Virus record (IMG/VR): IMGVR_UViG_3300017788_002015
Span: 1 to 23,987 of that record
Length of the DNA stretch: 23,987 bases
Strand: one strand, 5' to 3'
From: a virus
Shown here: piece after piece, positions 18,461 to 23,987 of the stretch
How positions within the stretch are numbered: the first letter of the stretch is position 1
Layout: each line of letters opens with the position of its first letter
Made by a program: the position numbers and the translations under genes
The notes under the pieces: model-generated
What the model was told of the DNA's origin: nothing
Databases searched by the model: none
What the model saw: the letters and a program-made list of their open reading frames with translations, nothing else

Positions 18461-18982
18461 TTAATGCCATTCACTGAAAAAGTGTTCACCATCTCTGTCG
18501 GGGTGCGCCCAAGCATAACTCGCAATCTTGAAGGACGGATTACCGTTCTCTGAGTAACGGAGTCGTTTTGTCATCGGTGTGCCAGTGAACGAATCCTTCT
18601 TCGCCTTCTTCTTACCAGACAGATTTGCATAATCCACTGTCTCGTCCGCAATCGGACGAATCACCACCGACTCACCCTTCACATCAACCACTTGATAGAA
18701 GTCAATGTTGGTCTGTTCGTATCCCCACGACGTATAAAACACGTCTCCGACCTTCGGAACACTCTTGACAATCGGAGCCAACTCCACATCCTTCTCACTC
18801 AAAAGAAACCGATGATGATCAATATAGACCTCAAGGGATTTCAAATCAAAACGACCATTATTTACTCTGTGCTTACGGACAACTTGGCCAACAGTTCCCA
18901 CCGGAAATACCTTAGTCTTATCGTAATCCCTCACAAGAGGAACAAGCGTCCGAACGATTGAGTTCTTTTTGATAGTGTTCAT
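18461..18982 (-). CDS. Conserved-type hypothetical protein, 173 aa
   Basis: 173-aa protein with two small beta domains. Residues 6-65 (KNSIVRTLVPLVRDYDKTKV, PVGTVGQVV, VYIDHHRFLL) resemble an SH3-like barrel. From about 75 the block VGDVFYTSWGYEQTNIDFYQ, VVDVKGESVVIRPI matches a recurrent domain of unknown function in phages and mobile elements. The C-terminus has a basic KKKAKKDSFTGTPMTKRL loop. Leaderless-type start with a TTGACA/TATACT promoter. It leads a unit with the 33-aa membrane protein. Confidence 0.85.
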   Translation of the reverse strand: MNTIKKNSIVRTLVPLVRDYDKTKVFPVGTVGQVVRKHRVNNGRFDLKSLEVYIDHHRFLLSEKDVELAPIVKSVPKVGDVFYTSWGYEQTNIDFYQVVDVKGESVVIRPIADETVDYANLSGKKKAKKDSFTGTPMTKRLRYSENGNPSFKIASYAWAHPDRDGEHFFSEWH

Positions 18983-18991
18983 TGTGGAAAC

Positions 18992-19019
18992 AGTATAGAC
19001 TTAATTTAAGAAATGTCAA
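18992..19019 (-). promoter_or_regulatory. Leaderless-type promoter of the 173-aa gene
   Basis: TTGACA, 16 nt, TATACT, GTTTCCACA, ATG: the closest to the bacterial sigma-70 consensus. Confidence 0.92.
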
Positions 19020-19026
19020 GCCTTAC

Positions 19027-19242
19027 TCATAACGAATTAATGTCCACATTTAAGGTGATAACATCAGGAATGTCTTGTCGCTCAAAGACTTCACAGCCAG
19101 TCAAACGTCGAAGGTCGTGAATTGACTTTAATACATTCACTCGATCCTCGACCAAAACATTGTCAAGGTTGAAACATGCGATAATATCCACGTCGCCGTC
19201 TTCGCGGGCGTGGCCAAGAGTAACGTAGGTCACGTTTTTCAT
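19027..19242 (-). CDS. Hypothetical protein, 71 aa
   Basis: 71-aa protein MKNVTYVTLGHAREDGDVDI..., then FNLDNVLVEDRVNVLKSIHD and a C-terminal strand (VITLNVDINSL); it appears to be an alpha/beta fold. It begins 2 nt after the 104-aa gene's stop, so it is coupled to it. No family is recognised. Confidence 0.75.
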   Translation of the reverse strand: MKNVTYVTLGHAREDGDVDIIACFNLDNVLVEDRVNVLKSIHDLRRLTGCEVFERQDIPDVITLNVDINSL

Positions 19243-19244
19243 TC

Positions 19245-19559
19245 TTAAATTAGTTCGTCGGCATCTGGAGCCTTGAATTCATCTGAATCGTCTTTGTTGT
19301 ATGCATCCACGAATGGCTTCAATGCTTCGAAATATCGGTCGCCTCGCCAAGAATTTCCTTGAGCAAACCCGACGTTCCCACGATTAAGTTCGCCGACGTT
19401 GAGAACTGCACAGTGTCCATCAGTATCGAAGATGGTCGCGACCATCCGATTGTTTAGAGGATGGAGATCTTCGTCACGAAAAAGAACAACCGTAAAAGGT
19501 TCACCACAGACTCCGTTTCTGTGACTTGAAATTGCGTCAATTTTTAGATTCAGATTCAT
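19245..19559 (-). CDS. Hypothetical protein, 104 aa
   Basis: 104-aa protein MNLNLKIDAISSHRNGVCGE..., beta-rich with VVLFRDEDLHPLNNRMVATI and a C-terminal acidic helical part (FVDAYNKDDSDEFKAPDADE). The pattern HRNGVxGEPFxVVLF recurs in small uncharacterised phage proteins. Leaderless-type start; it leads a unit with the 71-aa gene. Confidence 0.78.
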   Translation of the reverse strand: MNLNLKIDAISSHRNGVCGEPFTVVLFRDEDLHPLNNRMVATIFDTDGHCAVLNVGELNRGNVGFAQGNSWRGDRYFEALKPFVDAYNKDDSDEFKAPDADELI

Positions 19560-19568
19560 TGTGAGATT

Positions 19569-19596
19569 AGTGTAGAATGGTTTTAGAAAAAGTTAA
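19569..19596 (-). promoter_or_regulatory. Leaderless-type promoter of the 104-aa gene
   Basis: TTAACT, 16 nt, TACACT, AATCTCACA, ATG. Confidence 0.82.
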
Positions 19597-19635
19597 ATAA
19601 AAAGTTATTCCATTTTGGATCCACTTATCCTAAAT

Positions 19636-19827
19636 TCAATTACCGCCCATATATTGACCAAATTCTTCAACGGTCATGTGTTCGGCTTGTTGAACCTGGT
19701 TCTCTCCTTGATTAAACCAGGCCCGGCCACACGCAATCCCATCCTTGTCTTTGTCGAAGAACATCACTTGAGGAATCTCCACAGTGTAAGGTTTTGAGTT
19801 CAAAACGAAGTGGTAAAGAGGTTTCAT
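19636..19827 (-). CDS. Hypothetical protein, 63 aa
   Basis: 63-aa protein MKPLYHFVLNSKPYTVEIPQ, then VMFFDKDKDGIACGRAWFNQ and a helix (AEHMTVEEFGQYM). DKDKDG resembles a calcium-binding loop, but one loop alone is not enough to call an EF-hand. It starts 8 nt after the HD gene's stop in the AACAATGAA context and is therefore the second gene of that transcript. Confidence 0.75.
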   Translation of the reverse strand: MKPLYHFVLNSKPYTVEIPQVMFFDKDKDGIACGRAWFNQGENQVQQAEHMTVEEFGQYMGGN

Positions 19828-19835
19828 TGTTGGAT

Positions 19836-20270
19836 TTATTTTACATCAAGGTTAAGGAGAAAAGCAAGTCCTTTCGCATACTTTTTTACTTGTTTCTCAC
19901 TCGGATCGCTGGAAAGATTGTCCAACATATCAGCTACTTTTACAGCCCGAGACGTGTCATCAGCTGCAACTCGTTGAAGGTAATCGTCGTAATTGTCTCC
20001 AGCACTTTTCGTTAGTGTCTTAACCGACAGAACATTTGCCAGAGAAATTCCTCGGTTCAACAGTTGTTGTTCTGTGAAGTCAGAATCCTCCAGAACATCG
20101 TGAAGCAACGCAACCACGCGAAGGTCATCAGATTCAAACGTGGAGAACCGTTTAGCAACACGTTTCGGATGATTCACGTATGGTTCGCCGTTCGGACCTT
20201 GACGAAACTGTCCGGCGTGGGCTTCCTCCGCGATCTTTTCTGCAATCTCAACCTCTGTGACTTCGTTCAT
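19836..20270 (-). CDS. HD-domain protein, RelA/SpoT hydrolase-like (MESH1-like), 144 aa
   Basis: Single-domain HD phosphohydrolase of the type found in the (p)ppGpp-hydrolase half of RelA/SpoT and in MESH1. Motifs: AHAGQFRQG (17-25, His18), PYVNHPKRVA (30-39, His34), LLHDVLED (55-62, the His57-Asp58 pair plus Glu61-Asp62), GDNYDDYLQRVAAD (91-104), and KVADMLDNLSSD (111-122, Asp114). The metal-binding set H-HD-D is complete, so it is probably active. Substrate could be (p)ppGpp or another nucleotide. At 144 aa it lacks synthetase and regulatory domains. Leaderless-type promoter; co-transcribed with the 63-aa gene. Confidence 0.9.
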   Translation of the reverse strand: MNEVTEVEIAEKIAEEAHAGQFRQGPNGEPYVNHPKRVAKRFSTFESDDLRVVALLHDVLEDSDFTEQQLLNRGISLANVLSVKTLTKSAGDNYDDYLQRVAADDTSRAVKVADMLDNLSSDPSEKQVKKYAKGLAFLLNLDVK

Positions 20271-20279
20271 TGTGAAAAC

Positions 20280-20307
20280 AATATAGACTTAATTTATAAA
20301 AAGTCAA
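20280..20307 (-). promoter_or_regulatory. Leaderless-type promoter of the HD-domain gene
   Basis: TTGACT, 16 nt, TATATT, GTTTTCACA, ATG. The -35 contains the stop of the 63-aa gene at 20304-20495. Confidence 0.9.
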
Positions 20308-20495
20308 GCCGTTGGACGTTTGCTCTTGAAGATGTTATTATCAAACAATCCATCAAGCAATGCTTCCGCATTGATGTAATCCATTGTCTTGTCGGAGATT
20401 GCCTTAGTTCGTCCGTAAATCTTGATGGTGCCGTTAGCAAAAACGTGAACACGAACACCGTTAACGTCAAGAACTTTCATTTCAGTGGGATTCAT
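20304..20495 (-). CDS. Hypothetical protein, 63 aa
   Basis: 63-aa protein MNPTEMKVLDVNGVRVHVFA, then GTIKIYGRTKAISDKTMDYI and a helix (EALLDGLF). It has a beta-strand N-terminal half. A second ATG at codon 6 is possible. It begins 6 nt after the 69-aa gene's stop. It ends ...PTA with TGA inside the HD promoter's -35. No family is recognised. Confidence 0.73.
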   Translation of the reverse strand: MNPTEMKVLDVNGVRVHVFANGTIKIYGRTKAISDKTMDYINAEALLDGLFDNNIFKSKRPTA

Positions 20496-20501
20496 AGATG
20501 T

Positions 20502-20711
20502 TTAGAATTGGCCAGTCAATTTCGTCCAGTTTTTGTCAATATATTCGATGATGGCGTCGCCAAGGTCATCATCCACATCGCCTTCAAATTCCCAGTCAAT
20601 GAATTTTCCCTTCTGATTGACGTAGATCGTGACTGTGTGGTTATTTCCTTCAAATTCGACTTCAAATCGGAAGGTGTTGGTTAGATCTTGAGAGATACAC
20701 GTAGCATTCAT
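20502..20711 (-). CDS. Hypothetical protein, 69 aa
   Basis: 69-aa acidic protein MNATCISQDLTNTFRFEVEF, then EGNNHTVTIYVNQKGKFIDW and a helix (LGDAIIEYIDKNWTKLTGQ): four strands and a helix. No family is recognised. Leaderless-type start; it leads a unit with the downstream 63-aa gene. Confidence 0.77.
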   Translation of the reverse strand: MNATCISQDLTNTFRFEVEFEGNNHTVTIYVNQKGKFIDWEFEGDVDDDLGDAIIEYIDKNWTKLTGQF

Positions 20712-20720
20712 TGTGAAAAC

Positions 20721-20748
20721 AGTTTACTCCGTTTTTATAGTAAGTCAA
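20721..20748 (-). promoter_or_regulatory. Leaderless-type promoter of the 69-aa gene
   Basis: TTGACT, 16 nt, TAAACT, GTTTTCACA, ATG. Confidence 0.9.
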
Positions 20749-20753
20749 CTAGA

Positions 20754-20933
20754 TTAAGGCGTGTAAATGGTGGGATTATTACGAATTTCCAACGGAGTGT
20801 TCATTCTTACCCGTCTGTCACACTCTGCGTTTATTTCTTTGACGGTAAATGTCATCACCCACCCCTCTTGAATAATGTCATTCCGCATATCAATCAACTC
20901 TAGGATAGTGAATGTCTTAATGTCGGGCTTCAT
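20754..20933 (-). CDS. Hypothetical protein, 59 aa
   Basis: 59-aa protein MKPDIKTFTILELIDMRNDI, then QEGWVMTFTVKEINAECDRR, ending RNNPTIYTP. The start is fixed by a near-consensus promoter 9 nt upstream. No family is recognised. Single-gene unit. Confidence 0.74.
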   Translation of the reverse strand: MKPDIKTFTILELIDMRNDIIQEGWVMTFTVKEINAECDRRVRMNTPLEIRNNPTIYTP

Positions 20934-20942
20934 TGTGAAAAC

Positions 20943-20970
20943 AGTATAGACTTATTTTATAGAAAGTCAA
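20943..20970 (-). promoter_or_regulatory. Leaderless-type promoter of the 59-aa gene
   Basis: TTGACT, 16 nt, TATACT, GTTTTCACA, ATG. The -35 contains the stop of the 77-aa gene. Confidence 0.92.
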
Positions 20971-21200
20971 GCACGTTCCCAGCCGGTTTTGAATCCCATT
21001 TCAAATACTGCTGCTATACCACGATTTGAAAACGGAGGAGAAATGATGTCGATTTTATCACTTTCAAATTCAATTTTTCCGTCGTTTGGATTGAACCACG
21101 CTACAACCCATTCTTTTGTTCGTAGATCACGAAATGTTCCAATCCATGAGGTTGCACCCGATAGTTTTTCACTGGTATGGAGACAATAGTTTTTGTTCAT
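20967..21200 (-). CDS. Hypothetical protein, 77 aa
   Basis: 77-aa protein MNKNYCLHTSEKLSGATSWI, then a beta-rich part (EWVVAWFNPNDGKIEFESDK) and a C-terminal helix (AAVFEMGFKTGWERA). The YCLHTS...WIG N-terminal pattern is seen in small uncharacterised phage proteins. Leaderless-type start. Its TGA lies in the next -35. Confidence 0.76.
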   Translation of the reverse strand: MNKNYCLHTSEKLSGATSWIGTFRDLRTKEWVVAWFNPNDGKIEFESDKIDIISPPFSNRGIAAVFEMGFKTGWERA

Positions 21201-21209
21201 CGTGAAAAT

Positions 21210-21237
21210 ATCTTCCCAACTTTTTATAATTTGTCAA
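21210..21237 (-). promoter_or_regulatory. Leaderless-type promoter of the 77-aa gene
   Basis: TTGACA, 16 nt, GAAGAT, ATTTTCACG, ATG; the -10 is the weakest part. Confidence 0.8.
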
Positions 21238-21290
21238 CGCCGAATTTCTCAATAATGTCGAATTCCTTCTTCTACGGATTTTGGTGTTAC

Positions 21291-21869
21291 TCACAATACA
21301 AACGACTCATTGATTCTCAGTCCACGGAACTTTATTCCGTTAAAGTTAATGTCATAACTCTGATGATGATGACCAAAAACCACTAACTTTGGCTTCCGAA
21401 CCTCAATCATCCGCTGCAACAAGTCTCGGGTCAAACACTTATCGTAGATCAACATAAACTTCTCTACCAAAGACTGTGGACAATCGTGACAGACAAGAAT
21501 CTCTTTGTTACTCTTCTCCCAGAGGGCTAGGCAGTCGCTGCCTTGTCCATAGGAGAGCTCTTCGTTACGCCACCAGGACTTACCCTCAATCCGGTCATGT
21601 TGGTCAATAGACTTAGCCCCACTGACAAAGAAGATGTTTTCAAACTCGCCGAAGTCACCAAGACAAGCGGGCATGGTGTTAGCCAGATCACGGTTGTCGT
21701 GGTTTCCTACAAAGAAACGGAAGTTCTTTGGAGTGTTCTCACGAACGAATTCTGTCCGAAGAAACCCAATCCCAAGATCACCCAGTTGGACAACCGTTTG
21801 GTCTGGCCACAACCGACAAACTTGTTCAACACGATTCCAGTCAGAATGGACATCGGATAAAATAATCAT
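21291..21869 (-). CDS. Calcineurin-like metallophosphoesterase, 192 aa
   Basis: Metal-dependent phosphoesterase of the calcineurin-like superfamily. The full motif series is present: ILSDVHSDW (3-11, Asp6 and His8), VVQLGDLG (26-33, Asp31), FVGNHDN (53-59, Asn56-His57-Asp58), ILVCHDCP (124-131, His128), and VVFGHHHQSY (163-172, His167 and His169). It should bind two metal ions. Its substrate is unknown; relatives include phage protein phosphatases and 2',3'-cyclic phosphodiesterases. Length and the early start of motif I indicate a minimal catalytic domain. Leaderless-type promoter. About 90 bp without a gene separate it from the 77-aa gene. Confidence 0.92.
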   Translation of the reverse strand: MIILSDVHSDWNRVEQVCRLWPDQTVVQLGDLGIGFLRTEFVRENTPKNFRFFVGNHDNRDLANTMPACLGDFGEFENIFFVSGAKSIDQHDRIEGKSWWRNEELSYGQGSDCLALWEKSNKEILVCHDCPQSLVEKFMLIYDKCLTRDLLQRMIEVRKPKLVVFGHHHQSYDINFNGIKFRGLRINESFVL

Positions 21870-21878
21870 TGTGAAACA

Positions 21879-21906
21879 AGTTTAGACTTATTTTAACGGA
21901 AGTCAA
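21879..21906 (-). promoter_or_regulatory. Leaderless-type promoter of the phosphoesterase gene
   Basis: TTGACT, 16 nt, TAAACT, TGTTTCACA, ATG. Confidence 0.9.
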
Positions 21907-21937
21907 CAACCAAAAGAACATTTTCGGAAAGTGACCT

Positions 21938-22017
21938 TTATTTATGGTTTTAACCAATTAAATGAAGTTGTTAACCTATGTCATGCAACCATTTACATCA
22001 CTTATTTATGGTTTTAA
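21938..22017 (-). repeat. Two 16-bp direct repeats, possible late-type promoters
   Basis: TTATTTATGGTTTTAA (plus strand) occurs exactly at 21938-21953 and 22002-22017. On the minus strand this is TTAAAACCATAAATAA, containing CATAAATA, one base from the T4 late core. A related sequence, with the same TTCGGAAA neighbour, lies at about 23366-23395 upstream of the RNA ligase. Both genes downstream also have early-type promoters, so a second, later promoter class is possible. Confidence 0.55.
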
Positions 22018-22042
22018 GATCTTCGGAAAGATTTTCAGATTC

Positions 22043-23128
22043 TTATTTCTTTAAGACCTGCCACAACAACTTCTTATATTCATCGTTACCGAACTTCTTA
22101 CCATCCAACAACTTGAAACAGAAGGCTGCACGGTTGGTGATACCGTAGGAGGAGGTAATTTTCATCGCTGCATCCTTCCGAGACATGCCAGAGAGGGATT
22201 TCACAAATTGAATCATACCCGCTTCGATTTCCTTTACGGATTTGAAGGCGTCAACAACACTAGAAGCAAAACCACGAACCATCTCAAAGCATTCATAATC
22301 AAACTGTTGCACCAACTTTTGTTCAAACTCACCATAGGAAGGCTGGCCGTAAGACACATACAGGTCCACAGTGTTTTCAAGGGTAGCATTCTCTTTGAAC
22401 CGGTGCAACATCAGGTAGGTCGCTGCCTTAACTTTGTGAATCTCTTGACCACCCTTAGAATAGATACAAACCCCTTCCCGGCCCTTCCAGTTGTCCACCT
22501 GAGCCAGTAGATCCTCAGTCGAACCAAAGATGTAGGTAGCAGGTCGGTCAACCCCAAGGGTGCCGGCAAACACATCCAACCGGTCCTGAGAATCCAAAGA
22601 ATAGTCCTTGTGATTCACCCGACCGATAAGACGAAACTCTGGTTGGTCCCCGTATCGCAACACAATGACATTGACGGGTGAAAGCCACTCAAAGAGAATG
22701 GAGAACTCCCAGGTCTCTTGCATGAAGTAAGTCTTCAAATGCTTCAACACCGGTTCAAACGCATCTAACTCATACCCGTTATCCAACTTACGAGCATCCA
22801 CAGTTCCACGGGTGCGGAGAATAAACTCACCCTTGTAACGGGTGACAATCAGGAGGCTACCATCCAACTTCTCGACCACAGTAGCACCCTTGAGGCTAGT
22901 AGGAACGGGGAAGTGTTCGGGCTTCTCACCCCAATTCACAAACTTTGGAAAACCAGCGGAAATCAAGTCACCATTGGAGTTCCAGACAGAAGAACGGAAG
23001 TGCTTGTTGTCTTGGGACCAAGCACAACCGATGTGCTGAGGTTGAACCAGAAAACAAGTCTCACCCGCAATGACATGGGCGTGAACCATGAACATTTCCG
23101 GATTGATGGTTGAAAGATTGACGTTCAT
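22043..23128 (-). CDS. rnlA: RNA ligase, T4 Rnl1 family, 361 aa
   Basis: ATP-dependent RNA ligase of the Rnl1 type, which seals 5'-phosphate and 3'-hydroxyl RNA ends and in T4 repairs tRNA cut by a host anticodon nuclease. Numbered from the second Met: upstream FPKFVNWGE (60-68), nucleotidyl motif I EKLDGS with Lys87, LRTRGTVD (104-111), motif III FEWLSPVNVIVLRYGD from about 146 (Glu147), motif IV REGVCIYSK from 217 (Glu218), and motif V HKVKAATYLMLH from 231 (Lys232, Lys234). All catalytic motifs are intact; the C-terminal 110 residues are the variable Rnl1 helical domain. The second of two adjacent ATGs is chosen because it lies 9 nt from the -10. The symbol follows T4 usage. No Pnkp-like partner is visible in the window. 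Confidence 0.93.
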   Translation of the reverse strand: MNVNLSTINPEMFMVHAHVIAGETCFLVQPQHIGCAWSQDNKHFRSSVWNSNGDLISAGFPKFVNWGEKPEHFPVPTSLKGATVVEKLDGSLLIVTRYKGEFILRTRGTVDARKLDNGYELDAFEPVLKHLKTYFMQETWEFSILFEWLSPVNVIVLRYGDQPEFRLIGRVNHKDYSLDSQDRLDVFAGTLGVDRPATYIFGSTEDLLAQVDNWKGREGVCIYSKGGQEIHKVKAATYLMLHRFKENATLENTVDLYVSYGQPSYGEFEQKLVQQFDYECFEMVRGFASSVVDAFKSVKEIEAGMIQFVKSLSGMSRKDAAMKITSSYGITNRAAFCFKLLDGKKFGNDEYKKLLWQVLKK

Positions 23129-23137
23129 CATGGGTAC

Positions 23138-23165
23138 AGATTACCGTCTTTTTATAAAAAGTCAA
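23138..23165 (-). promoter_or_regulatory. Leaderless-type promoter of the RNA ligase gene
   Basis: TTGACT, 16 nt, TAATCT, then 6 nt to a first ATG and 9 nt to a second, adjacent ATG. Both observed spacings of the family are thus available here. Confidence 0.88.
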
Positions 23166-23418
23166 ACAGTTTTGAAATTTTTTCCTGTACACTTGCAATC
23201 TTCATTTGTCGTCGGATGTTCCATCCTCCCGACAAGAAAAAGAAAAAAAAGAGAAAGCAGTGGCTATCGCAACTGAAAAAGAGGTTTGCTCTAATGGCCA
23301 TCGCAAACCAGCAGGAGAGAAATAGTTTTTTATAGCTCCAGAACTAGCTAATTATATTTACATTTATTTCTCAGGGCTTTTAAGCTTTCGGAAAAGTGTT
23401 AACTATTTATTCAGTTTA
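23166..23418. other. 253-bp region without a confident gene
   Basis: It holds a GGATG-TTC-CATCC hairpin (about 23214-23226), an A-rich tract (AAGAAAAAGAAAAAAAAGAG), and the A/T-rich sequence with TTATTT...TTTTAAG...TTCGGAAA at about 23366-23397 that resembles the repeats at 21938-22017. A plus-strand 39-codon Lys-rich frame (23216-23335) is likely spurious. Confidence 0.5.
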
Positions 23419-23607
23419 TCACTCTGTAGTGACAAAGATTTCCTGATCACTGTCCGCAAGTTTTGCAACTTCACTTGCGTATTCTTCCATCACTCGGCTG
23501 TTGAAATTGCGATCCCTCCGGTCGTCTTTGATAGCTTCCTGCTTCCAGTAAGGGAATTTGGAAAAAACCGAATGGCTTGCCAGTTCGTAACGATTTTTAG
23601 TCTTCAT
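23419..23607 (-). CDS. Hypothetical protein, 62 aa
   Basis: 62-aa protein MKTKNRYELASHSVFSKFPY, then KDDRRDRNFNSRVMEEYASE and an acidic end. The start at 23607 overlaps the 42-aa gene by 11 nt and has AAGGAG 14 nt upstream; the frame continues upstream to 23661 but that part overlaps the 42-aa gene. No family is recognised. Confidence 0.65.
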   Translation of the reverse strand: MKTKNRYELASHSVFSKFPYWKQEAIKDDRRDRNFNSRVMEEYASEVAKLADSDQEIFVTTE

Positions 23608-23725
23608 AGGTGTTTCGTTTCTCCTTATTACGGTCGTATTTTTTCTTGGAAGATACGACACGGGTTACGGGGTTAAGTTCACCCCATGTTCTCCGCACCG
23701 ACTTGTATGCCTTAGTAACTTTCAT
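23597..23725 (-). CDS. Small basic protein, 42 aa
   Basis: 42-aa strongly basic protein MKVTKAYKSVRRTWGELNPV, then SSKKKYDRNKEKRNTYED. The start is fixed by the promoter at 23732-23759 (6-nt spacing). It probably binds nucleic acid, or a small ribosomal or polymerase target; no motif is known. It leads a unit with the overlapping 62-aa gene. Confidence 0.7.
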   Translation of the reverse strand: MKVTKAYKSVRRTWGELNPVTRVVSSKKKYDRNKEKRNTYED

Positions 23726-23731
23726 GGAATA

Positions 23732-23759
23732 ATCTTACTCCTTTTTTATAGAAAGTCAA
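23732..23759 (-). promoter_or_regulatory. Leaderless-type promoter of the basic 42-aa gene
   Basis: TTGACT, 16 nt, TAAGAT, TATTCC, ATG (6-nt variant). It directly abuts the stop of the 36-aa gene. Confidence 0.87.
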
Positions 23760-23870
23760 TCACCAATTTCGGAATTTATCCACCATTGATTCAACGAAGG
23801 ATAGAAAGGCCAGAAACAAGATCAGTGTTACAAATGGGTGTTCTCCCGTGAATGTTAAAATATCTTTCAT
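23760..23870 (-). CDS. Tiny membrane protein, 36 aa
   Basis: 36-aa frame MKDILTFTGEHPFVTLILFL... with one hydrophobic segment (residues 12-27, FVTLILFLAFLSFVES) and a basic/aromatic C-terminus (MVDKFRNW). The ATG overlaps the upstream gene's TGA as ATGA, so translation is coupled. No family is recognised. Confidence 0.6.
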   Translation of the reverse strand: MKDILTFTGEHPFVTLILFLAFLSFVESMVDKFRNW

Positions 23871-23987
23871 TGATCCCAACTTTCTGTGGTCGAAATGTTA
23901 TCCCTCCAGTTATCCGAAGATTCATCTTTGTGTCGCCAATCCTTTTTCTTGGTGGATTTCTTTTTAGATTGATTTCCCTCATATTTA
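23867..23987 (-). CDS. Partial CDS, C-terminal 39 residues of a Lys-rich protein
   Basis: An open frame enters from the right edge (KYEGNQSKKKSTKKKDWRHK) and ends ...TTESWDQ with TGA overlapping the next ATG. Highly charged and probably disordered. It is preferred over another frame from 23982 because of the ATGA junction, which is usual in this phage. Confidence 0.5.
   Translation of the reverse strand, partial: KYEGNQSKKKSTKKKDWRHKDESSDNWRDNISTTESWDQ

Noticed and set aside
20064-20684. 206-codon plus-strand frame
   Set aside because: It is antisense to the HD-domain gene and two small genes that have promoters and clear motifs; it has no start signals.
23216-23335. 39-codon Lys-rich plus-strand frame
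   Set aside because: Created by an A-rich tract; no promoter or ribosome-binding site, and opposite to all neighbours.
23791-23982. 63-codon minus-strand frame at the right edge
   Set aside because: Overlaps the 36-aa membrane-protein gene; the alternative frame ends in an ATGA junction typical of this phage.

Overview
The window is a piece of a tailed double-stranded DNA bacteriophage genome. The signs are two paralogous tail-fibre proteins with tail-collar-type domains, a phage-type PhoH ATPase, a T4 Rnl1-family RNA ligase, a calcineurin-like phosphoesterase, a small RelA/SpoT-type HD protein, a phage-borne tmRNA, and dozens of very small tightly packed genes. No host can be named. Most starts lack a Shine-Dalgarno sequence.

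Layout. (1) Positions 1-8812, minus strand: large virion-region genes (two tail fibres, PhoH, two big unrecognised proteins of 494 and 624 aa) and small hypotheticals, with a strong bidirectional terminator at 4055-4092 and a complete one-piece tmRNA at 5012-5386. (2) Positions 8813-9460: a non-coding divergence region with iteron-like repeats and a nested inverted repeat, a candidate origin or control region. (3) Positions 9461-12788, plus strand: small genes that include a probable DNA-binding protein and two small zinc-binding proteins, together with two tRNA-like loci. One of these is interrupted by sequence carrying a group I intron core. (4) Positions 12914-23987, minus strand: about 35 small accessory genes in one- to three-gene units, including the HD protein, the phosphoesterase, the RNA ligase and five or six tiny membrane proteins. 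A third tRNA-like locus lies at 15230-15429.

The organising principle of regions 3 and 4 is a promoter module used about 25 times. It has -35 TTGACT, a spacer of exactly 16 nt, -10 TATACT or similar, then 6 or 9 nt (8 in two cases) to the start codon. The predicted transcription start therefore falls on or within a few bases of the start codon, so most lead genes should be made from leaderless mRNA. In ten cases the TGA stop of the upstream gene is built into the -35 hexamer of the next promoter. Downstream genes of each unit are joined by ATGA/TGATG overlaps or gaps of 2-10 nt. The co-occurrence of leaderless early mRNAs, a phage tmRNA, interrupted tRNA-like RNAs and an Rnl1-type ligase suggests that RNA processing and translation control are a theme of this phage; that link is inference.
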